From positions 248,001 through 312,000 of the forward strand of contig CM019066.1 of NCBI GenBank assembly GCA_009667805.1: a stretch of 64,000 nt of DNA, read 5' to 3'. The DNA is from Leptobrachium leishanense. Taxonomy: Eukaryota > Chordata > Amphibia > Anura > Megophryidae. Both the position numbers and the translations under genes were made by a program. The stretch's first letter is position 1, and every line of letters begins with the position of its first letter. Below the pieces are notes generated by a model, which made no database searches, had not been told where the DNA came from, and saw only the letters and a list, made by a program, of their open reading frames with translations. Of the stretch, positions 12,179 to 24,223 are shown in pieces.

Positions 12179-12623
12179 TAGGTATGAGCCGAACACCCCC
12201 GAGTTCAGTTCGCATTCGAACTCGAACTTTTCAAAAGTTTGAATTCGAACTCGAACACGAACTCAATACAAGTCAATGGGACTCAAAGTTCGATTTTTAG
12301 AGTGTCCTCCAAGAGGGCATATATGCTAGATATTTGCCATAAAAGGTATATGGGGGTCCGGGTAGTGCCCTGGGGGACAGGAAACAAGGACAAAAAGTTA
12401 AAAAAAAAAAGTTTTTAAAGGGACAGTGAGTTTTCCATGAAATAAGGGTTAAAAATAAAAACCAAAAATTCCTTCAAATATCATGCCTAGGAGGTCCCCA
12501 TAACCTGCCCGTGAAGTGGCGGATTTGTAGGATGTATAGAAACATTTAAAAACAAGGTCCGGGTCCGGGTAGTGCCCTGGGGGACAGAGAAAACAAGGAC
12601 AAAAAGTTTAAAAAAAGAAATTT
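12179..12623 (-). mobile_element. hAT (TAGGGATGAGC family) 3' end, reverse fragment
   Basis: It begins TAGGTATGAGCCGAACACCC and continues with the TTCGAACTCGAAC-rich subterminal zone and the AGTGCCCTGGGGGACAGG block seen at the 3' ends of the copies at 20270-20475 and 32930-33111. The block around GTCCGGGTAGTGCCC occurs twice (about 12356 and 12562), a local duplication. It is truncated at the TTAA of the next element. Confidence 0.8.
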
Positions 12624-12829
12624 TTAACCCTTTCACTACTGATGACGTGTGGGACACGTCCTCAGTTACTCCTGCTGTATGCTGAGGAGGACGTGTCCCA
12701 CATGTCATCAGCTTTGCGGGACCCCCGGCGGAGATACTCACCACTCTGTCCGGGTCCCACGGCGTTCTGACTTCAACGTCCTCAGACGCTGAAGTCAAGC
12801 TCCTCCCGACATAAATGACATCATTGCGC
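12624..12829 (+). mobile_element. piggyBac-like MITE fragment
   Basis: It starts TTAACCCTTTCACTACTGATG at a TTAA. It then forms a hairpin: GATGACGTGTGGGACACGTCC (from 12641) pairs with GGACGTGTCCCACATGTCATC (to about 12708). This matches the hairpin-rich end of the family at 18995-20228. The right boundary is uncertain. Confidence 0.5.
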
Positions 12830-13317
12830 CTACGTTCTCTGCGCTATTGCGCTTGTGCAGCGCAATATTTTTTGCGCACAAATTTTTTTTTTACCGCACA
12901 AAAAGTTTAAGTTGAATTACGATCAGAGTGCATTTTTCCGTCCGTCACAAATTTTCGTGCGCAAAAACGACGCGCAAAATCGTGCACGCATTAACGTTGC
13001 ACGCAGAAATTGGTGGGCAGACTTTTTTCACGGGATTCAGCCAATCAGAATTAAGAACTAGGGATGAGCTGTTCGGTTCGATCGGTTCGGAGTTCGATTC
13101 GAACATCGCCTGTTCGCGAACTACGTACATTTCCGCGTGTTCGCCGCATATTCGGCCACAATGCACCACAATGGACCACAATGCACTTTTCCACTGGCCT
13201 GAAGCTTGTAATTGGCTACAGCCTTGCACCTGAACACAGGTCAGGTGCAAGACAGGTTCAAGACTATGCCAATCACAGCTCAATCATGGGCTCACAGAGC
13301 GAAATCCCGCAGCACAC

Positions 13318-13324
13318 TATATAA
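13318..13324 (+). promoter_or_regulatory. TATA box of hAT copy 1
   Basis: TATATAA is followed by GGCTTCACA. The same box stands in copies 3 (52253-52259) and 4 (62609-62615), preceded in all by CCAAT-containing sequence (for example GCCAATCAC at 13268) and CCCGCAGCACAC. It lies about 260 bp from the TIR. Copy 2 has lost it. Confidence 0.7.
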
Positions 13325-13399
13325 GGCTTCACACAGCACTTCAGCACGTGTTTGAGAGGAGATTGTTGTTGTGTTAGTGTGTGTTCCCACTGCCAGTCT

Positions 13400-13960
13400 G
13401 CCACCAGCTACTGGGGGGGGTCTCATTTCTACAAAATATCTGGGAATTGTTCCAATCTTTGTGTTCTCACTGCCACCAAGTATTTTGGGGGGTCAGTAAT
13501 TTCTACAAAATATTTGGGAATTGTTCTAATTTGTGTGTTCTCACTGCCACCAAGTATTTTGGGGGTCAGTAATTTCTACAAAATATCTGGGAATTGTTGT
13601 AATCTTTGTGTTCTCACTGCCAGCAGCAATTGTGGGGGTTTCATTTCTACAAAATATCTGGGAATTGTGGTAATCTGTGTGTTCTCACTGCCACCCATCA
13701 GGGGGTCTCACTGATTTATAGAAGGTTTCTGGGAATTGTAATCTGTGTCTTCACACTGCCAGCTATCAGGGGGTCCTATCAGGAGGTCTCACTGACTTGT
13801 AGGTGGTTTCTGAGAATTTTAATTTATGTCTCGTCACTGCCACCCATCAAGGGGTCTCACTGATTTATAGGAGGTTTCTGGGAATAAGTAATCTGTCTCT
13901 TGTCACTGGCTGCCAGCTATCAGGGTGTCTCACTGAGTTATACCAGAGTTCTGGAAATCT
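13400..13960 (+). repeat. leader tandem repeats of hAT copy 1
   Basis: About eight units of 65-75 bp have the form TATTTTGGGGGTCAGTAATTT, then CTACAAAATATCTGGGAATT and CACTGCCA. They grade into a second unit type with CTCACTGATTTATAGGAGG. They lie between the TATA box and the transposase ATG. Confidence 0.9.
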
Positions 13961-15754
13961 TTAATCTTTATAACAGAGTTGAATCAGAGTTCTGTATATA
14001 TTTAATCTATATATCACTCACCATGTCAGAAAGACCAAAAAGGACAGGCAGACGCTCCCAGACACAGATAAGAGGGCAAGCAGCCTCTGTTTCGGGAGGC
14101 TGTGCCTCCTGGTCGTCGTGGACGTGGTGCATCCTCTGCAGGGGCCACTTGTCCTTTCTAACTGGTGCTGGCCGTCTTAAGCAGCAGCAACATACAGAGA
14201 ATTTGGTGGATTGGCTAACCAGGCCATCCGAATCCTCCGAATCCTCTGCCAGCCAGGCTTGTAGTGCTTTACAGTCCACCTCAGCTGCCAAAGCATCTAA
14301 TGCAGCCTCCATGTCCACAGCTACTCCTGCCGTAGCCTCACTATCATACACGGAGGAGTAAGCTGAATTGTTTGACTACAATGACAGTGACATGCTGCTT
14401 GAGGATGCGCAGTAAGTACAGTGCTCTAATTCAATCTCTGAGGTTGAGGAAGGGAGTATAATCAACCTAGAGGAAGGGGGTGCCAGTGACACACAAATAA
14501 CTGGCACTCATGTTGCCCCAGCAGCTGCAGCATACTGCCAAGTTGGCTCCAGTGACGAGGAGATGGGGGTGATGACAATGATGATGAGGTCACTGACACC
14601 ACCTGGGTGCCTGATCGAATAGAGGGGGTCAAGTGAGGAGGAGGCACAACAAACACGAGGCACAACATCCTCTATGACCAACCGTACCACTAGATAGTCC
14701 AAGGCATCAGATGTCAGAGCTGCTCAGGTGCAGAGCACTGTTGTCTCAAAGCACACATCCAGGAACTCTACTGTCTGGGAGTTCTTTAAGAAATGTGCTG
14801 CAGACCACACCGTTGCTATTTGTAATCTATATCAGATGAGGCTTAAGCGTGGGAAAGACAAGGGACGCTTGGGTACCACGTACTTGAGGCGACATATGAC
14901 CACCTGCCACGAATAACATTGGCGCAAAGCTTTGCGTAGGTCCTCCTCACCTGTCTCTACCCCCACTACATGTACTGCCATGTCATTGACTCCAACCTCC
15001 ACTGACAGGGTTTGATGCTACAGTAATGGATGTACCAGGTCTTTCCTCACAATGTGACAGCATCCCATCAGCTGAAGATTTACGCAGTCAGATTACGTTG
15101 CCCCAGCTGCTGCTACAGCGTAAGAAAAAATATAGTCCCAACCATCCCCAAGCACAGCGTCTAAATGCCAGGTTTGCAAAATTACTCGCATTGCAGCTGC
15201 TGCCTTTCCAGCTGGTGGACTCTGCTCCCTTCTGTGAATTTGCTGAATGTGCTGTACCACAGTGGCATGTTCCAAAATGCCATTACTTTTCACAGAAGGC
15301 CATTCCAGCACTATACCAGCACGTGGAAGACAATGTTATAGAGTCATTGGGAAAGGCAGTCAGCAGGAAGGTGCATGTGACTTTAGACACGTGGTCCAGC
15401 AAGCATTGACAGGGCCGATACATTTCCTTCACGGCACACTGGGTAACTCTGATTGCAGCTCGGAGGGATCCAAGACAGGGCTCTGTGCTGGAGCTTGTTC
15501 ATCCACCTTGCCTCCAGAAAGCTGCTTGTATGAGGTCTGTCTGCTCCACCACCACCTCTCCCTCTTCCTCCTCCTCCTTCTCTGTCTCTGGCGAAGTGGC
15601 AGTTAAACTGAGTTTAAGTGGCAGGGGCTACGCAATGGCTCAAGCAAAAAGATGGCATACTGTGCTTGAGCTGGTTTGTTTAGGGGACAGGAGCCACACC
15701 AGGCCAGAAATTCTGTCAGCTCTGCAGGGGCAGGACCCAGTGCAGAGATGGTTA

Positions 15755-16894
15755 CAGGGGTCAAGTCCTGGGAAAAAAAGTGAGGGAACTCACCCACGAA
15801 TTCCACAACCCCCATTACCTGAAGAATATATATATCACGAGTATAGCCGGACGAGCCGGTGATACCATTTTTTATTGGGTTAAACTTTACATTTAAAAGA
15901 CAAGCTTTCAAGAGTGTAAACTGGAAACTATACTGATCAGTGAAAGGTATCACTACGTACAGGTATACTCGTGATTGTGGCAACTGGACTAACGCATTAT
16001 ATATATATATATATATATATATATCTCCAGGCACAGACCCCCAGAATAATATACACAGTGCTGAACCCCCAGAATAATATACACAGCGCTGAACCCCCAG
16101 AATAATATACACAGCGCTGAACCCCCAGAATAATATACACAGCGCTGAGCCCCCAGAATAATATACACAACATTGTGCCCCCAGAAATATACACAACACT
16201 GAGCCCCCAGAATAATATATACACAGCGCTGAGCCCCCAGAATAATATACACAGCGCTGAGCCCCCAGAATAATATGCACAGCACTGAGCCCCCAGAATA
16301 ATATACACAGCACTGAGCCCCCAGGATAACATACACAACACTGAACCCCCAGAATAACATACACAGCACTGAGCCCCCAGAATAATATACACAGCACTGA
16401 ACCCCAAGAATAATATACACAGCACTGAGCCCCCAGAATAACATACACAGCACTGAACCCCAAGAATAATATACACAGCACTGGTTATATGGATATATTT
16501 TCCCCAGTTCACATGGATATAATTGCCCCAGCTCATATCTGCCCCCCAGGTCTCATGGATATTGCCCCCCCCCCAGGTCTCAGGGATACTGCCCCCAGCC
16601 CAGCTCACCTTTGCTGCTGCTTCTGCTCCTCTGCCAGCGGCCGCGTGCTTCCTGCTTCAGTGGCCGCTGACAGGAAGTGCAGCCGCTCGCCTGGGAACTA
16701 TGAAACAGCCAGGCGAGCGGCTCCACCTCCTGTCAGCTGGCCCTTGTAACAGGAAGCGTGCCGGCCGCCGGCAATGTGCGGCGGCGGCGTTCGGGCTCGG
16801 GCCACAGCGGGAACGCTGCGTTCCCGCAGCGTTCCCGCTGTGGGAAAAGTGCAGGAACGCCGTTCCTGCGCGATCCCGCTCGACTCGAGCCCTG
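15755..16894 (+). mobile_element. hAT MITE, CAGGG type, copy 1
   Basis: It begins CAGGGGTCAAGTCC and ends GACTCGAGCCCTG. The exact 8-bp duplication GATGGTTA lies at 15747-15754 and 16895-16902 inside the hAT transposase gene. The interior holds a (TA)n run, a 28-bp minisatellite, about three units of a 24-bp repeat and a GC-rich 3' third. A related, larger copy lies at 34840-39950. It is non-coding. Confidence 0.95.
16025..16482. repeat. 28-bp minisatellite, about 16 units
   Basis: The unit is GAGCCCCCAGAATAATATAC followed by ACAGCACT. On the minus strand it is stop-free in all three frames, because three units make 84 bp. This explains open frames of up to 292 codons with the pattern CVYYSGGS; these are not genes. 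Confidence 0.95.
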
Positions 16895-18420
16895 GATGGT
16901 TATCTCCACGCCAGCTTAAGCTGGGAATGGTTGTCTATGATAATGGCAGCAACCTTCTCTCCGCCCTATGCCTGGCTAAGTTGACGCATGTACCATGCCT
17001 AGCACACGTCCTAAATCTGGTGGTACAGCATTTCCTAACCAGGTACCCAGGGCTGGAAGAGGTTCTCAGCCAGGCCAGAAAAGTCTGCAGTCACTTCAGA
17101 TGGTCATTCCCAGCAAGCGTTCGCCTGGCAGAAATTCAAAGAGAATTCCACCTTCCCACAAACCGTCTGATCTATGACATGCTCACCAGGTGGAACTCGA
17201 CATTAGCAATGCTGCAGCATATGCACAAGCAGCAGAGGGCCATCAACGAGTACCTGTGTGAGTATGGCACAAGGACAGGTTCAGGTCAACTTGTTTTTTT
17301 TTCCGTCCCGCAGTAGCTGATGATCAAGGATGCATGCACTGTGCTGTCACCATTTGAGGAGGCAACGAGGATGGTGAGCAGGGACAGTGCATGCATCAGT
17401 GACACAATTCCTTTAGTGTTCCTGCTGGAGCATACTCTGCAGGGAATTATAGATGTGGCTCTAGAGGCAGAGCAGCGGGAGGAAGAGGAGGCCTTCCCTA
17501 GCTCTTAAAGCCCCAGTTTTTCCGCAGACAGCATTCCATTGGGTCCTCCTCAGATCAGACAGGAGGAGGATGAGGAGGCGGAGGAATATTTAAGTAGTGG
17601 GGGCATTGAAGGTGGGGATTCCTCAAGGGAGGGTTTTGTGTGCCCAGAAACACAAGGACTAGTACGTGGCTGGGAGGAGAAAGTGCACGATGGGGTCATC
17701 CTCCTCCATGACCAGGAAGACTCGGAAGCTAATGCCACTTCCAACCTACGCTGCATGGGATCCCTTATCCTGCAAAGCCTGGTAAAGGACCCCAGGATTC
17801 AGGCTATCAAGGAGAGGGATCATTACTGGTTGGCAAGCCTTCTTGATCCACGATACAAGCGTAAAGTTGCAGAGCTCATCCTGACCACACAGAGGGAGGA
17901 CAGGATGAAAAAACTTGAGGACGCTCTTAAGCGACACTTGTGTAACACCTTTCCAGGCACTGGTAGGTTACCAAGTGATGACACATGTGCTTCTGAGGCT
18001 GTGGATGATCAGAGGAATAGTGGTGAAGGCCAGGGCCGCTTGACTGATTCCTTTTTAAAAAATTTTAGTCCACGACGTCCAGGGAGGGACGTCAAATGTA
18101 GGCACCCATTGCCAGCGTCTTCCCAGTATGGTACAGGACTACCTAGGGGCAAGGGCAGACCTGGATAACTTTCCAGCAGAAAGGCTTACTGGGTGTTGAG
18201 ATTGGATCACTGGCCAGAACATAGCCAATATGCTATGCAGCTACTAGGTTGCCCTTCATCCAGCGTGCTTTCTGAAAGGACGTTCAGTGCCGCTGGAGGT
18301 TTTGTCACAGACAAAAGAGTGCGTCTGTCCACCGACTCTGTAGACCGGCTGACATTTATAAAAATGAATCAGTCCTGGATCAGCAGCTATCAATCCCCTG
18401 ATGCTGACGTAATGGAATAG

Positions 18421-18994
18421 ATCGGGGATGTCTTCTGCATTCACAAAACCTCCGCCACTGAACTCTTCCACAATACCACAAAAGGGTTACGGTGTGAAGG
18501 CACTTGCTGCCACCAAAAGCACAATATTTGGGTGCACTGCCACTGACGCCTATATTACCAGATTCATATCATTTTAATATTGGACCGCAGGGTCCAACCC
18601 TGCACTCTTCCACAATACCACAGTGGGGTTACGGTGTGACGGCACTGATGCCAACACTAAAGGCCCATTTTTAAAGCACCTATTGTTACTTTCATCCAAA
18701 GCCTGCATAAGTTTCACCATAATTTAGCCAGAAAATCACTAAACTTGTTCTGTGTGTCCTAAAAGGTCTCCTCTTTTAATACAGACTGCCGCCCCAAGCA
18801 GTTGTTTATGAATAGATTAAAGGAAAACCGTTTACCGTCATTTGAAACGTCATTTTTTTGTTTTTAAATGTTTCTATACATCCTACAAATGCGCCACTTC
18901 ACGGGCAGGTTATGGGGACCTCCTAGGCACGATATTTGAAGGAATTTTTCGTTTTTATTTTTAACCCTTATTTCATGGAAAACTCACTGTTCCT
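18421..18994 (+). other. 3' untranslated zone of hAT copy 1
   Basis: It holds one to two units of the roughly 130-bp block (CTCTTCCACAATACCACA ... GGGTTACGGTGTGA) that copy 2 has amplified. Next come GCACCTATTGTTACTTTCAT and the CGCCACTTCACGGGCAGG block common to all family 3' ends. There is no coding sequence. Confidence 0.7.
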
Positions 18995-19483
18995 TTAACC
19001 CTTTCGCTGCTGAGGCTTTTCCCGCCCCTGTGCTGAGGTCATTTTTTACCTGTTTTGCGCATCATGTTTAAACGTGTTTTTAAGGCTTATTTTAGTATAT
19101 GACACCGACATATTATATATCGTTCTTTCCGTCAGACTCGGTAGATTCATAATATGTCATTATTATATGTATACGTTATGTCATGTCTGTATATTATAAC
19201 AAAAAATGCAATAAAATATGTATTTTCAATAATTTACAATGTGTAAAGTGTTTTTTTCCACATTTTAACATGCGAGCAATTGCGGTTATATTTTGTATGG
19301 GGTGCGCTTGTTAAAAAAATTAGAGATGGGGTCTCGTTACATTTTTTTTTGGGGAAAATGACACTATTTTTAACAAACGCACCGCATACAAAAATCGTTA
19401 GTGCAGCATCATTGTTCACATTATAATTGAAATGGGAACAATATTGCTACACTAACAAACCAAAAAAATAAAAAAAAAGTGTT

Positions 19484-19517
<34 letters not shown>

Positions 19518-20228
19518 TTTTCTTTTTTTTTTTTTTTTTACAAAATTTTTAACATTCATGTTTGGTATCGTTGGAACGGACATGCTCTGGCCGATCCAAC
19601 CATATCAAAATTTAACCCCTAACTGCCACGGATCGGGAGATAGGGAGTTCATTGGAACTCCCTATCTCCACACTTGGTGGCAGTTAGGGGTTAACTGTAG
19701 GACTGGCGTCATCGTGCTACGCACGATGACGCCAGTCCTCTGGGGGAGTTCCCGGAAGCTTGGCCGACATCCAAGATGTCGGCCAGCTCCGGGAAAGGAT
19801 CGCGAACCGGCCGTTTTCAGCGCCGATTCGCGATCCAGCTCCCCAGGGGTTAATGCCAGGCATCATTTGGAAGGGCAGGCTGTGCCCTTCCAAATGATGC
19901 CTGGGTTAAGCCCCTGTGCGCCGCCAATCGGGAGAGAGAGGTCCGAAGGACCTCCCCCCCTCCCTTTCAGGCGCCTCCTCCGCACATGCGGGGGGGGCGC
20001 CTGAATTAGGTGTCATCGCGCCCCCGCGATGACACCTAATAATGGCGCGGCTGCTGGTCCGGATGCCGGGCTGACATCCAGGATGTCAGCCCGCACCGGA
20101 GGGGCCAGCGATCGGCCGGAACCCGGCCGAACGCTGACCCCGATGGAGGACGTGCTGAGCGCGTCCTCCGCATACCAGCGGGAATGCTGAGGACGCGCTG
20201 AGCGCGTCCTTAGCATTCAAGTGGTTAA
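18995..20228 (+). mobile_element. piggyBac-like MITE, copy 2
   Basis: It is flanked by TTAA at 18995-18998 and 20225-20228. The ends TTAACCCTTTCGCTGCTGAGG and (complement) TTAACCACTTGAATGCTAAGG are imperfect inverted repeats. The uninterrupted hAT site reads CCTTTAAAAAC in copy 3, matching a TTAA insertion. The right half is a series of perfect hairpins, for example GACTGGCGTCATCGTGC with its complement (19701-19738). Long T runs lie at about 19478-19540. It is non-coding; a nearly identical copy lies at 46656-47877. Confidence 0.85.
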
Positions 20229-20935
20229 AACCTTTTTTTTTTAACTTTTTGTCCTTGTTTCCTGTCCCCCAGGGCACTACCCGAACACCCATACACCTTT
20301 TATGGCAAATATCTTGCATATATGCCCTCTTGGAGGGCACTCTAAAAACCGAACTTTGAGTCCCATTGACTTGCAATTAGTTCGGTTCGTGTTCGAGTTC
20401 GAGCTCAAACTTTCTAAATTGTTCGAGTTCTGAATGCGAACCGAAAACGGGGGGGGGGGGTTCGGCTCATCCCTATTAAGAACTACCATTTTCTAATGTT
20501 AGGTTGTTGCGCCTGTCAAAGTCAATCTGCGTATATATGCTGCAGCAAAAAAATAAATTAAACAATTTATTGATTTTATTGTTTGGGTATATGTAGAATG
20601 TGTAACTGTACTTTGCTGTAATCTTTTTTTTGTGCTGTTGTATTTCGTTTCATCCAGGACGATCAAATTTACAGTTACCACCTGCTTTTCAAAGACGTAA
20701 TGAAAATGCGCGCAAACGGTCATTTCGGGAAGATTGTAATACCATCCGCGTACCAGCGCAAGAACGCATTTGCGCTAACAATGTTAAGTATAGGATGTGC
20801 GCACGAAAATTCGTTATACGTAATACGACGTTCTGCGCAAATGGTTCTGCACTCGCGCAAATGCGAATTTGCGCGCGCGCAAAACAAATGCGCAAAGAAT
20901 ATAATATGGCCTACCCACAGGTTGTTGTTTTGTTA

Positions 20936-21040
20936 TAGGGGATATTAAAGCAGTTTTTTAAGTTCAAGTCTATAAATGTGCACAGAGAGTTTTAGATAAA
21001 TTGGTTTTATTCTAATTGCAGTTTATTAATATTTGGTTTT
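20936..21040. other. short unassigned spacer
   Basis: AT-rich sequence between the CpG-rich MITE and the CR1 3' end; nothing recognised. Confidence 0.5.
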
Positions 21041-21085
21041 TACATAGTACATAGTTACATAGTTATTACATAGTTATATAGGCTG
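21041..21085 (-). repeat. CR1 3' terminal 8-bp repeats
   Basis: The plus strand reads TACATAGTACATAGTTACAT and continues, so the minus strand ends in ACTATGTA-type 8-mers. In CR1 elements such repeats are thought to guide target-primed reverse transcription. Confidence 0.8.
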
Positions 21086-21269
21086 AAAAAAGACATGCGT
21101 CCATCGGGTTCAGCCTCTCCCACATAACCTACTGCTGTTGATCCAAAAGAAGGCAAAAAACCCAGTCTGAAGCGCTCGCCAATATGCAACATACTGGGAA
21201 AAAAATTCCTTCTTGACCCCAGAATGGCAGTCAGATTTCTCCTTGGATCAAGAAGCTTTTACCCACATA

Positions 21270-24129
21270 TTAAATATTATAACCCTTAATATTCTGTGTC
21301 TGCAGGAAGTCATCCAGTCGTTTTTTAAAAGTCTGTACAGACTCTGACCCAACCACCTCAACAGGCAGAGAATTCCACAGCTTTATTGTTCTCACCGTAA
21401 AATAACCCTTCCTATGCTTTAAGCTAAATTTTCTTTCTTCCAGTCTAAATGGATGACCCCTTGTCCTATGTATAGTCCTGTTAATGAATAGGTTATCAGA
21501 CAATGGTTGATAATGGCCCCGTATATATTTATATAAGGTTATCAGATCCCCTCTAAGGCGCCTTTTCTCTAAACTAAACAGGTTTAAGCTTGTTAGTCTT
21601 TCCTCATAACTTAACCCTTCCATCCCCCTTATTAATTTAGTTGCCCGTCTCTGCACTTTTTCTAACGATATAATATCTTTTTTTAAGACAGGTGCCCAAA
21701 ATTGCACGGCATATTCAAGGTGCGGCCTGACCATTGATTTATACAGAGGCAAAATTATGTTTTCATCCCGTGAGTGAACTCCCCTTTTAATGCATGCCAG
21801 TACTTTGCTGGCCTTGGCGGCTGCTGTTTGACATTGCACATTGTTACTTAGTTTGAAGTCTATGATTATTCCCAAATCCTTCTCCTGCTTGGATTTCCCT
21901 AACTCCGTACCATTTAGGGTATAAATTGCTTGTGTGTTCTTCACTCCAAAGTGCATAACTTTACATTTATCTAGATTAAATTTCATCTGCCATTTAAGTG
22001 CCCAGTCCCCCAATTTATCTAAATCCCTCTGCAGCGAAGTAACATCCTGCTCACATTGTATTACTTTTCCTAGCTTTGTGTCATCTGCAAACACTGATAC
22101 ATGACTTTCAATGCCTATCTCAAGGTCATTTATAAATAAATTGAATAGTATTGGTCCTATAACAGACCCCTGAGGGACACCACTTACCACTGGTGTCCAT
22201 CTTGAAAATGTACCATTTATGACCACTCTCTGTACCCTATCTTTTAGCCAGTTTTCTATCCAAGAACAAGTATTTTCATCTAGACCATTTTTTTCTTAAT
22301 TTAAGTAGTAACCTTTTGTGTGGAACTGTGTCGAAAGCTTTGGCAAAATCTAAGTAAATCACATCCACTGCGACCCCCTGATCTATACTTCTACTTACTT
22401 CCTCATAGAACGTAATTAGGTTAGTCTGACATGATCTGTGTTTCATGAAACCATGCTGATTTTTGCCAATTACATTATACCTCCCAATAAATTCCTGAAT
22501 ATTATCCCTTAGTAACCCCTCAAATACTTTCCCAGCCACAGATGTTAAGCTCACAGGTCTATAATTCCCAGGCACAAATTTTAAACCTTTCTTAAATATA
22601 GGGACCACGTCAGCTTTTCTCCAATCCTCTGGTACTATTCCTGAAAGAAAAGAATCTTGAAAGATTAAGAACAGAGGTTTACATATTTCAACACATAGCT
22701 CTCTTAGTACTCGCGGGTGAATTCCATCTGGCCCTGGGGCTTTATTAACATTCACATTGTTTAATTTGTGTAAAACCTTGTCCTGAGTCAACCAGTCACT
22801 TTGTATTAGTAAGTTTTTATTAATGAATTTCATGTCGCCTGTTATAGGTTTCTCTTTGATAAATACTGAAGAAAAATAATCATTTAAAATTTCTGCTTTA
22901 TCCTGATCTTCAGTTAACAATAACCCTGACTCAGATTTTAGTGAACCTACATTTTCACTCTTGGGTTTTTTAGAATTTATGTACCTAAAGAATCTTTTAG
23001 GGTTGGTCTTGCTCTCTTTGGCTATTTCTTTTTCATTTTCTAGTTTAGCCCATCTAATCGCATTTTTACATGCTTTATTGGCTGCCCTATATGCTTTATA
23101 GGATGCCTCAGATTTATCAGATTTAAAAGCTTTAAATGCCTTCTTTTTATTTTTCATTTCCTTAGTTACCTTCCTACTAAGCCACATTGGTTTCAGTCTG
23201 TTTCTTTTATATTTATTAACCAGTGGAATATATTGTGACGTGTAATTTTCTAGTGTTAGTTTAAAGATATTCCACTTATCCTCAGTGTTTTTCCCGTGAA
23301 AGAGTTTCTGCCAGTCAATGACATTGAGAGCTTCCTTTATTTTAATAAAGTTGGCCTTTTTAAAATTATATATTTTAGCATGCCCCTTATGAATGTGTTT
23401 TTTTGAGTTTATTTCAAAAGTCACCATGTTATGGTCGCTATTTCCCAACTGTTCTTTTACATTAATATTTGAGAAAAGATCCACATTATTTGTTATAACC
23501 AGGTCCAGACAGTTATCCTCTCTAGTTGGTGTTTCTACCAGTTGTGACATGAAGGTATCATTTAAAATGTTCAGGAACCGGATTCCCTTTGCTGAATTAC
23601 TAGTCCCACTATCCCAATTAATGTCCGGGTAATTAAAATCTCCAATAATTAAAGTGCTACCATGATCTGCAGCCTTCCTAATTTGCTCTAACAGTTGTTC
23701 TTCCTCATCATTATCTATATTAGGTGGTTTATAACATATGCCAACCAATAATTGACTTCCCTGTTTATTCCCCAACGAAATATTTACCCATAAGGATTCC
23801 ACATTTCCCTCATCGCTTTCCAATTGTGTAATATTAGGCTTTAAATCCTGATTTACATATAAACACACTCCACCCCCTTTCTTATGTTTCCTATCCTTTC
23901 TAAACAATGTATAACCATTTAAGTTTACAGCCCAGTCATGCGTTTCGTCCCACCATGTTTCTGTTATTCCTATAATGTCGTATTGCTTAGTGTATGCTAT
24001 TACCTCTAGTTCCCCCATCTTGTTATTAAGGCTCCTTGCATTAGCAAGCATACATTTAATGTTGTCTCTACCCACACATGCTGAATGCGACTTTACATTA
24101 CATGCCTCCACTGTTCTGACATTACCCAT
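21270..24129 (-). pseudogene. CR1 ORF2 (endonuclease and reverse transcriptase), one frameshift
   Basis: This protein nicks the target and copies the LINE RNA into it. From the ATG at 24129 the AP-like endonuclease shows MLANARSLNNK, ITETWW, IIGDFNYPDINW and LGNSDHNMV. The RT follows with PGPDGIHPRVL, NYRPVSLTS, NQHGFMKHRSC and DFAKAFDTVPH. The frame breaks at about 22290 in a run of seven A (minus strand) after LRK; one base fewer would restore continuity. The second frame (to 21270) carries GVPQGSVIGP, FADDTKLGK and a complete C-terminal domain. Apart from that slip I see no stop, and the length of about 950 residues is normal for CR1. An assembly or sequencing error in the homopolymer is possible. 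Confidence 0.9.
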
Positions 24130-24223
24130 CCCCCGGCTCCACCCCCCTTAGTCTGAACTGAAACCCTTCCGCTATCTGCTCTGTCTCCATTTTGTAAGAT
24201 ACTGTATCCCTCCCCCCCTTCCA

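Larger units (their letters stand above)
14023..18420 (+). pseudogene. hAT transposase copy 1, multiply broken
   Basis: A BED-finger hAT transposase that would excise and reinsert TAGGGATG-ended elements. It starts at ATG 14023 (MSERPKRTGRR), shared by three copies, with a basic then acidic Ser/Glu-rich N-terminus and a stop (TAA) at 14359. The BED finger follows (about 14750-14916, VWEFFKKCAAD ... RRHMTTCHE), with one zinc Cys replaced at CNLYQ. Then come TLDTWSSKH with a stop after it, VYDNGSNLLSAL and CLAHVLNLVV. A TAG replaces the Trp before LMIKDACTVL. The hATC end is CPSSSVLSERTFSAAGG...KMN. A 1,140-bp MITE splits it at 15755-16894. Excluding that, it is about 1,083 codons long. Confidence 0.9.
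13059..20475 (+). mobile_element. hAT transposon copy 1 (TIR TAGGGATGAGC)
   Basis: The ends are TAGGGATGAGCTG and its complement CGGCTCATCCCTA. The exact 8-bp duplication TTAAGAAC lies at 13051-13058 and 20476-20483. TTCGGTTCGA-like subterminal repeats follow both ends and are candidate transposase sites. Inside, in order, are a TATA promoter, leader tandem repeats, the transposase pseudogene and a 3' untranslated zone. Two younger insertions (15755-16894 and 18995-20228) bring it to 7.4 kb; without them it is about 5.04 kb. Confidence 0.95.
12830..20935 (+). mobile_element. CpG-rich MITE family C, split by hAT copy 1
   Basis: The sequence at 12830-13058 and 20476-20935 forms one element rich in GCGCA and GCGCAAAA words. 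A reverse copy at 60582-60985 runs uninterrupted across the same point (CCAATCAGATTTAAGAACC), an empty site that confirms the hAT insertion. It is non-coding. Its exact ends are not resolved. Confidence 0.65.

Noticed and set aside
15603..16608. Long minus-strand open frames rich in CVYYSGGS
   Set aside because: They follow the 28-bp minisatellite, whose units lack stops in all three frames on that strand. There is no domain and no start context; the same pattern recurs at 36645-37322.
17250..17320. Short intron in the hAT transposase (GTGAGT ... T/C run ... CAG)
   Set aside because: Splicing would put the following LMIKDACTVL out of frame. In copy 3 the reading passes through without a break, so the frame change in copy 2 and the stop in copy 1 are better explained by decay around a homopolymer.
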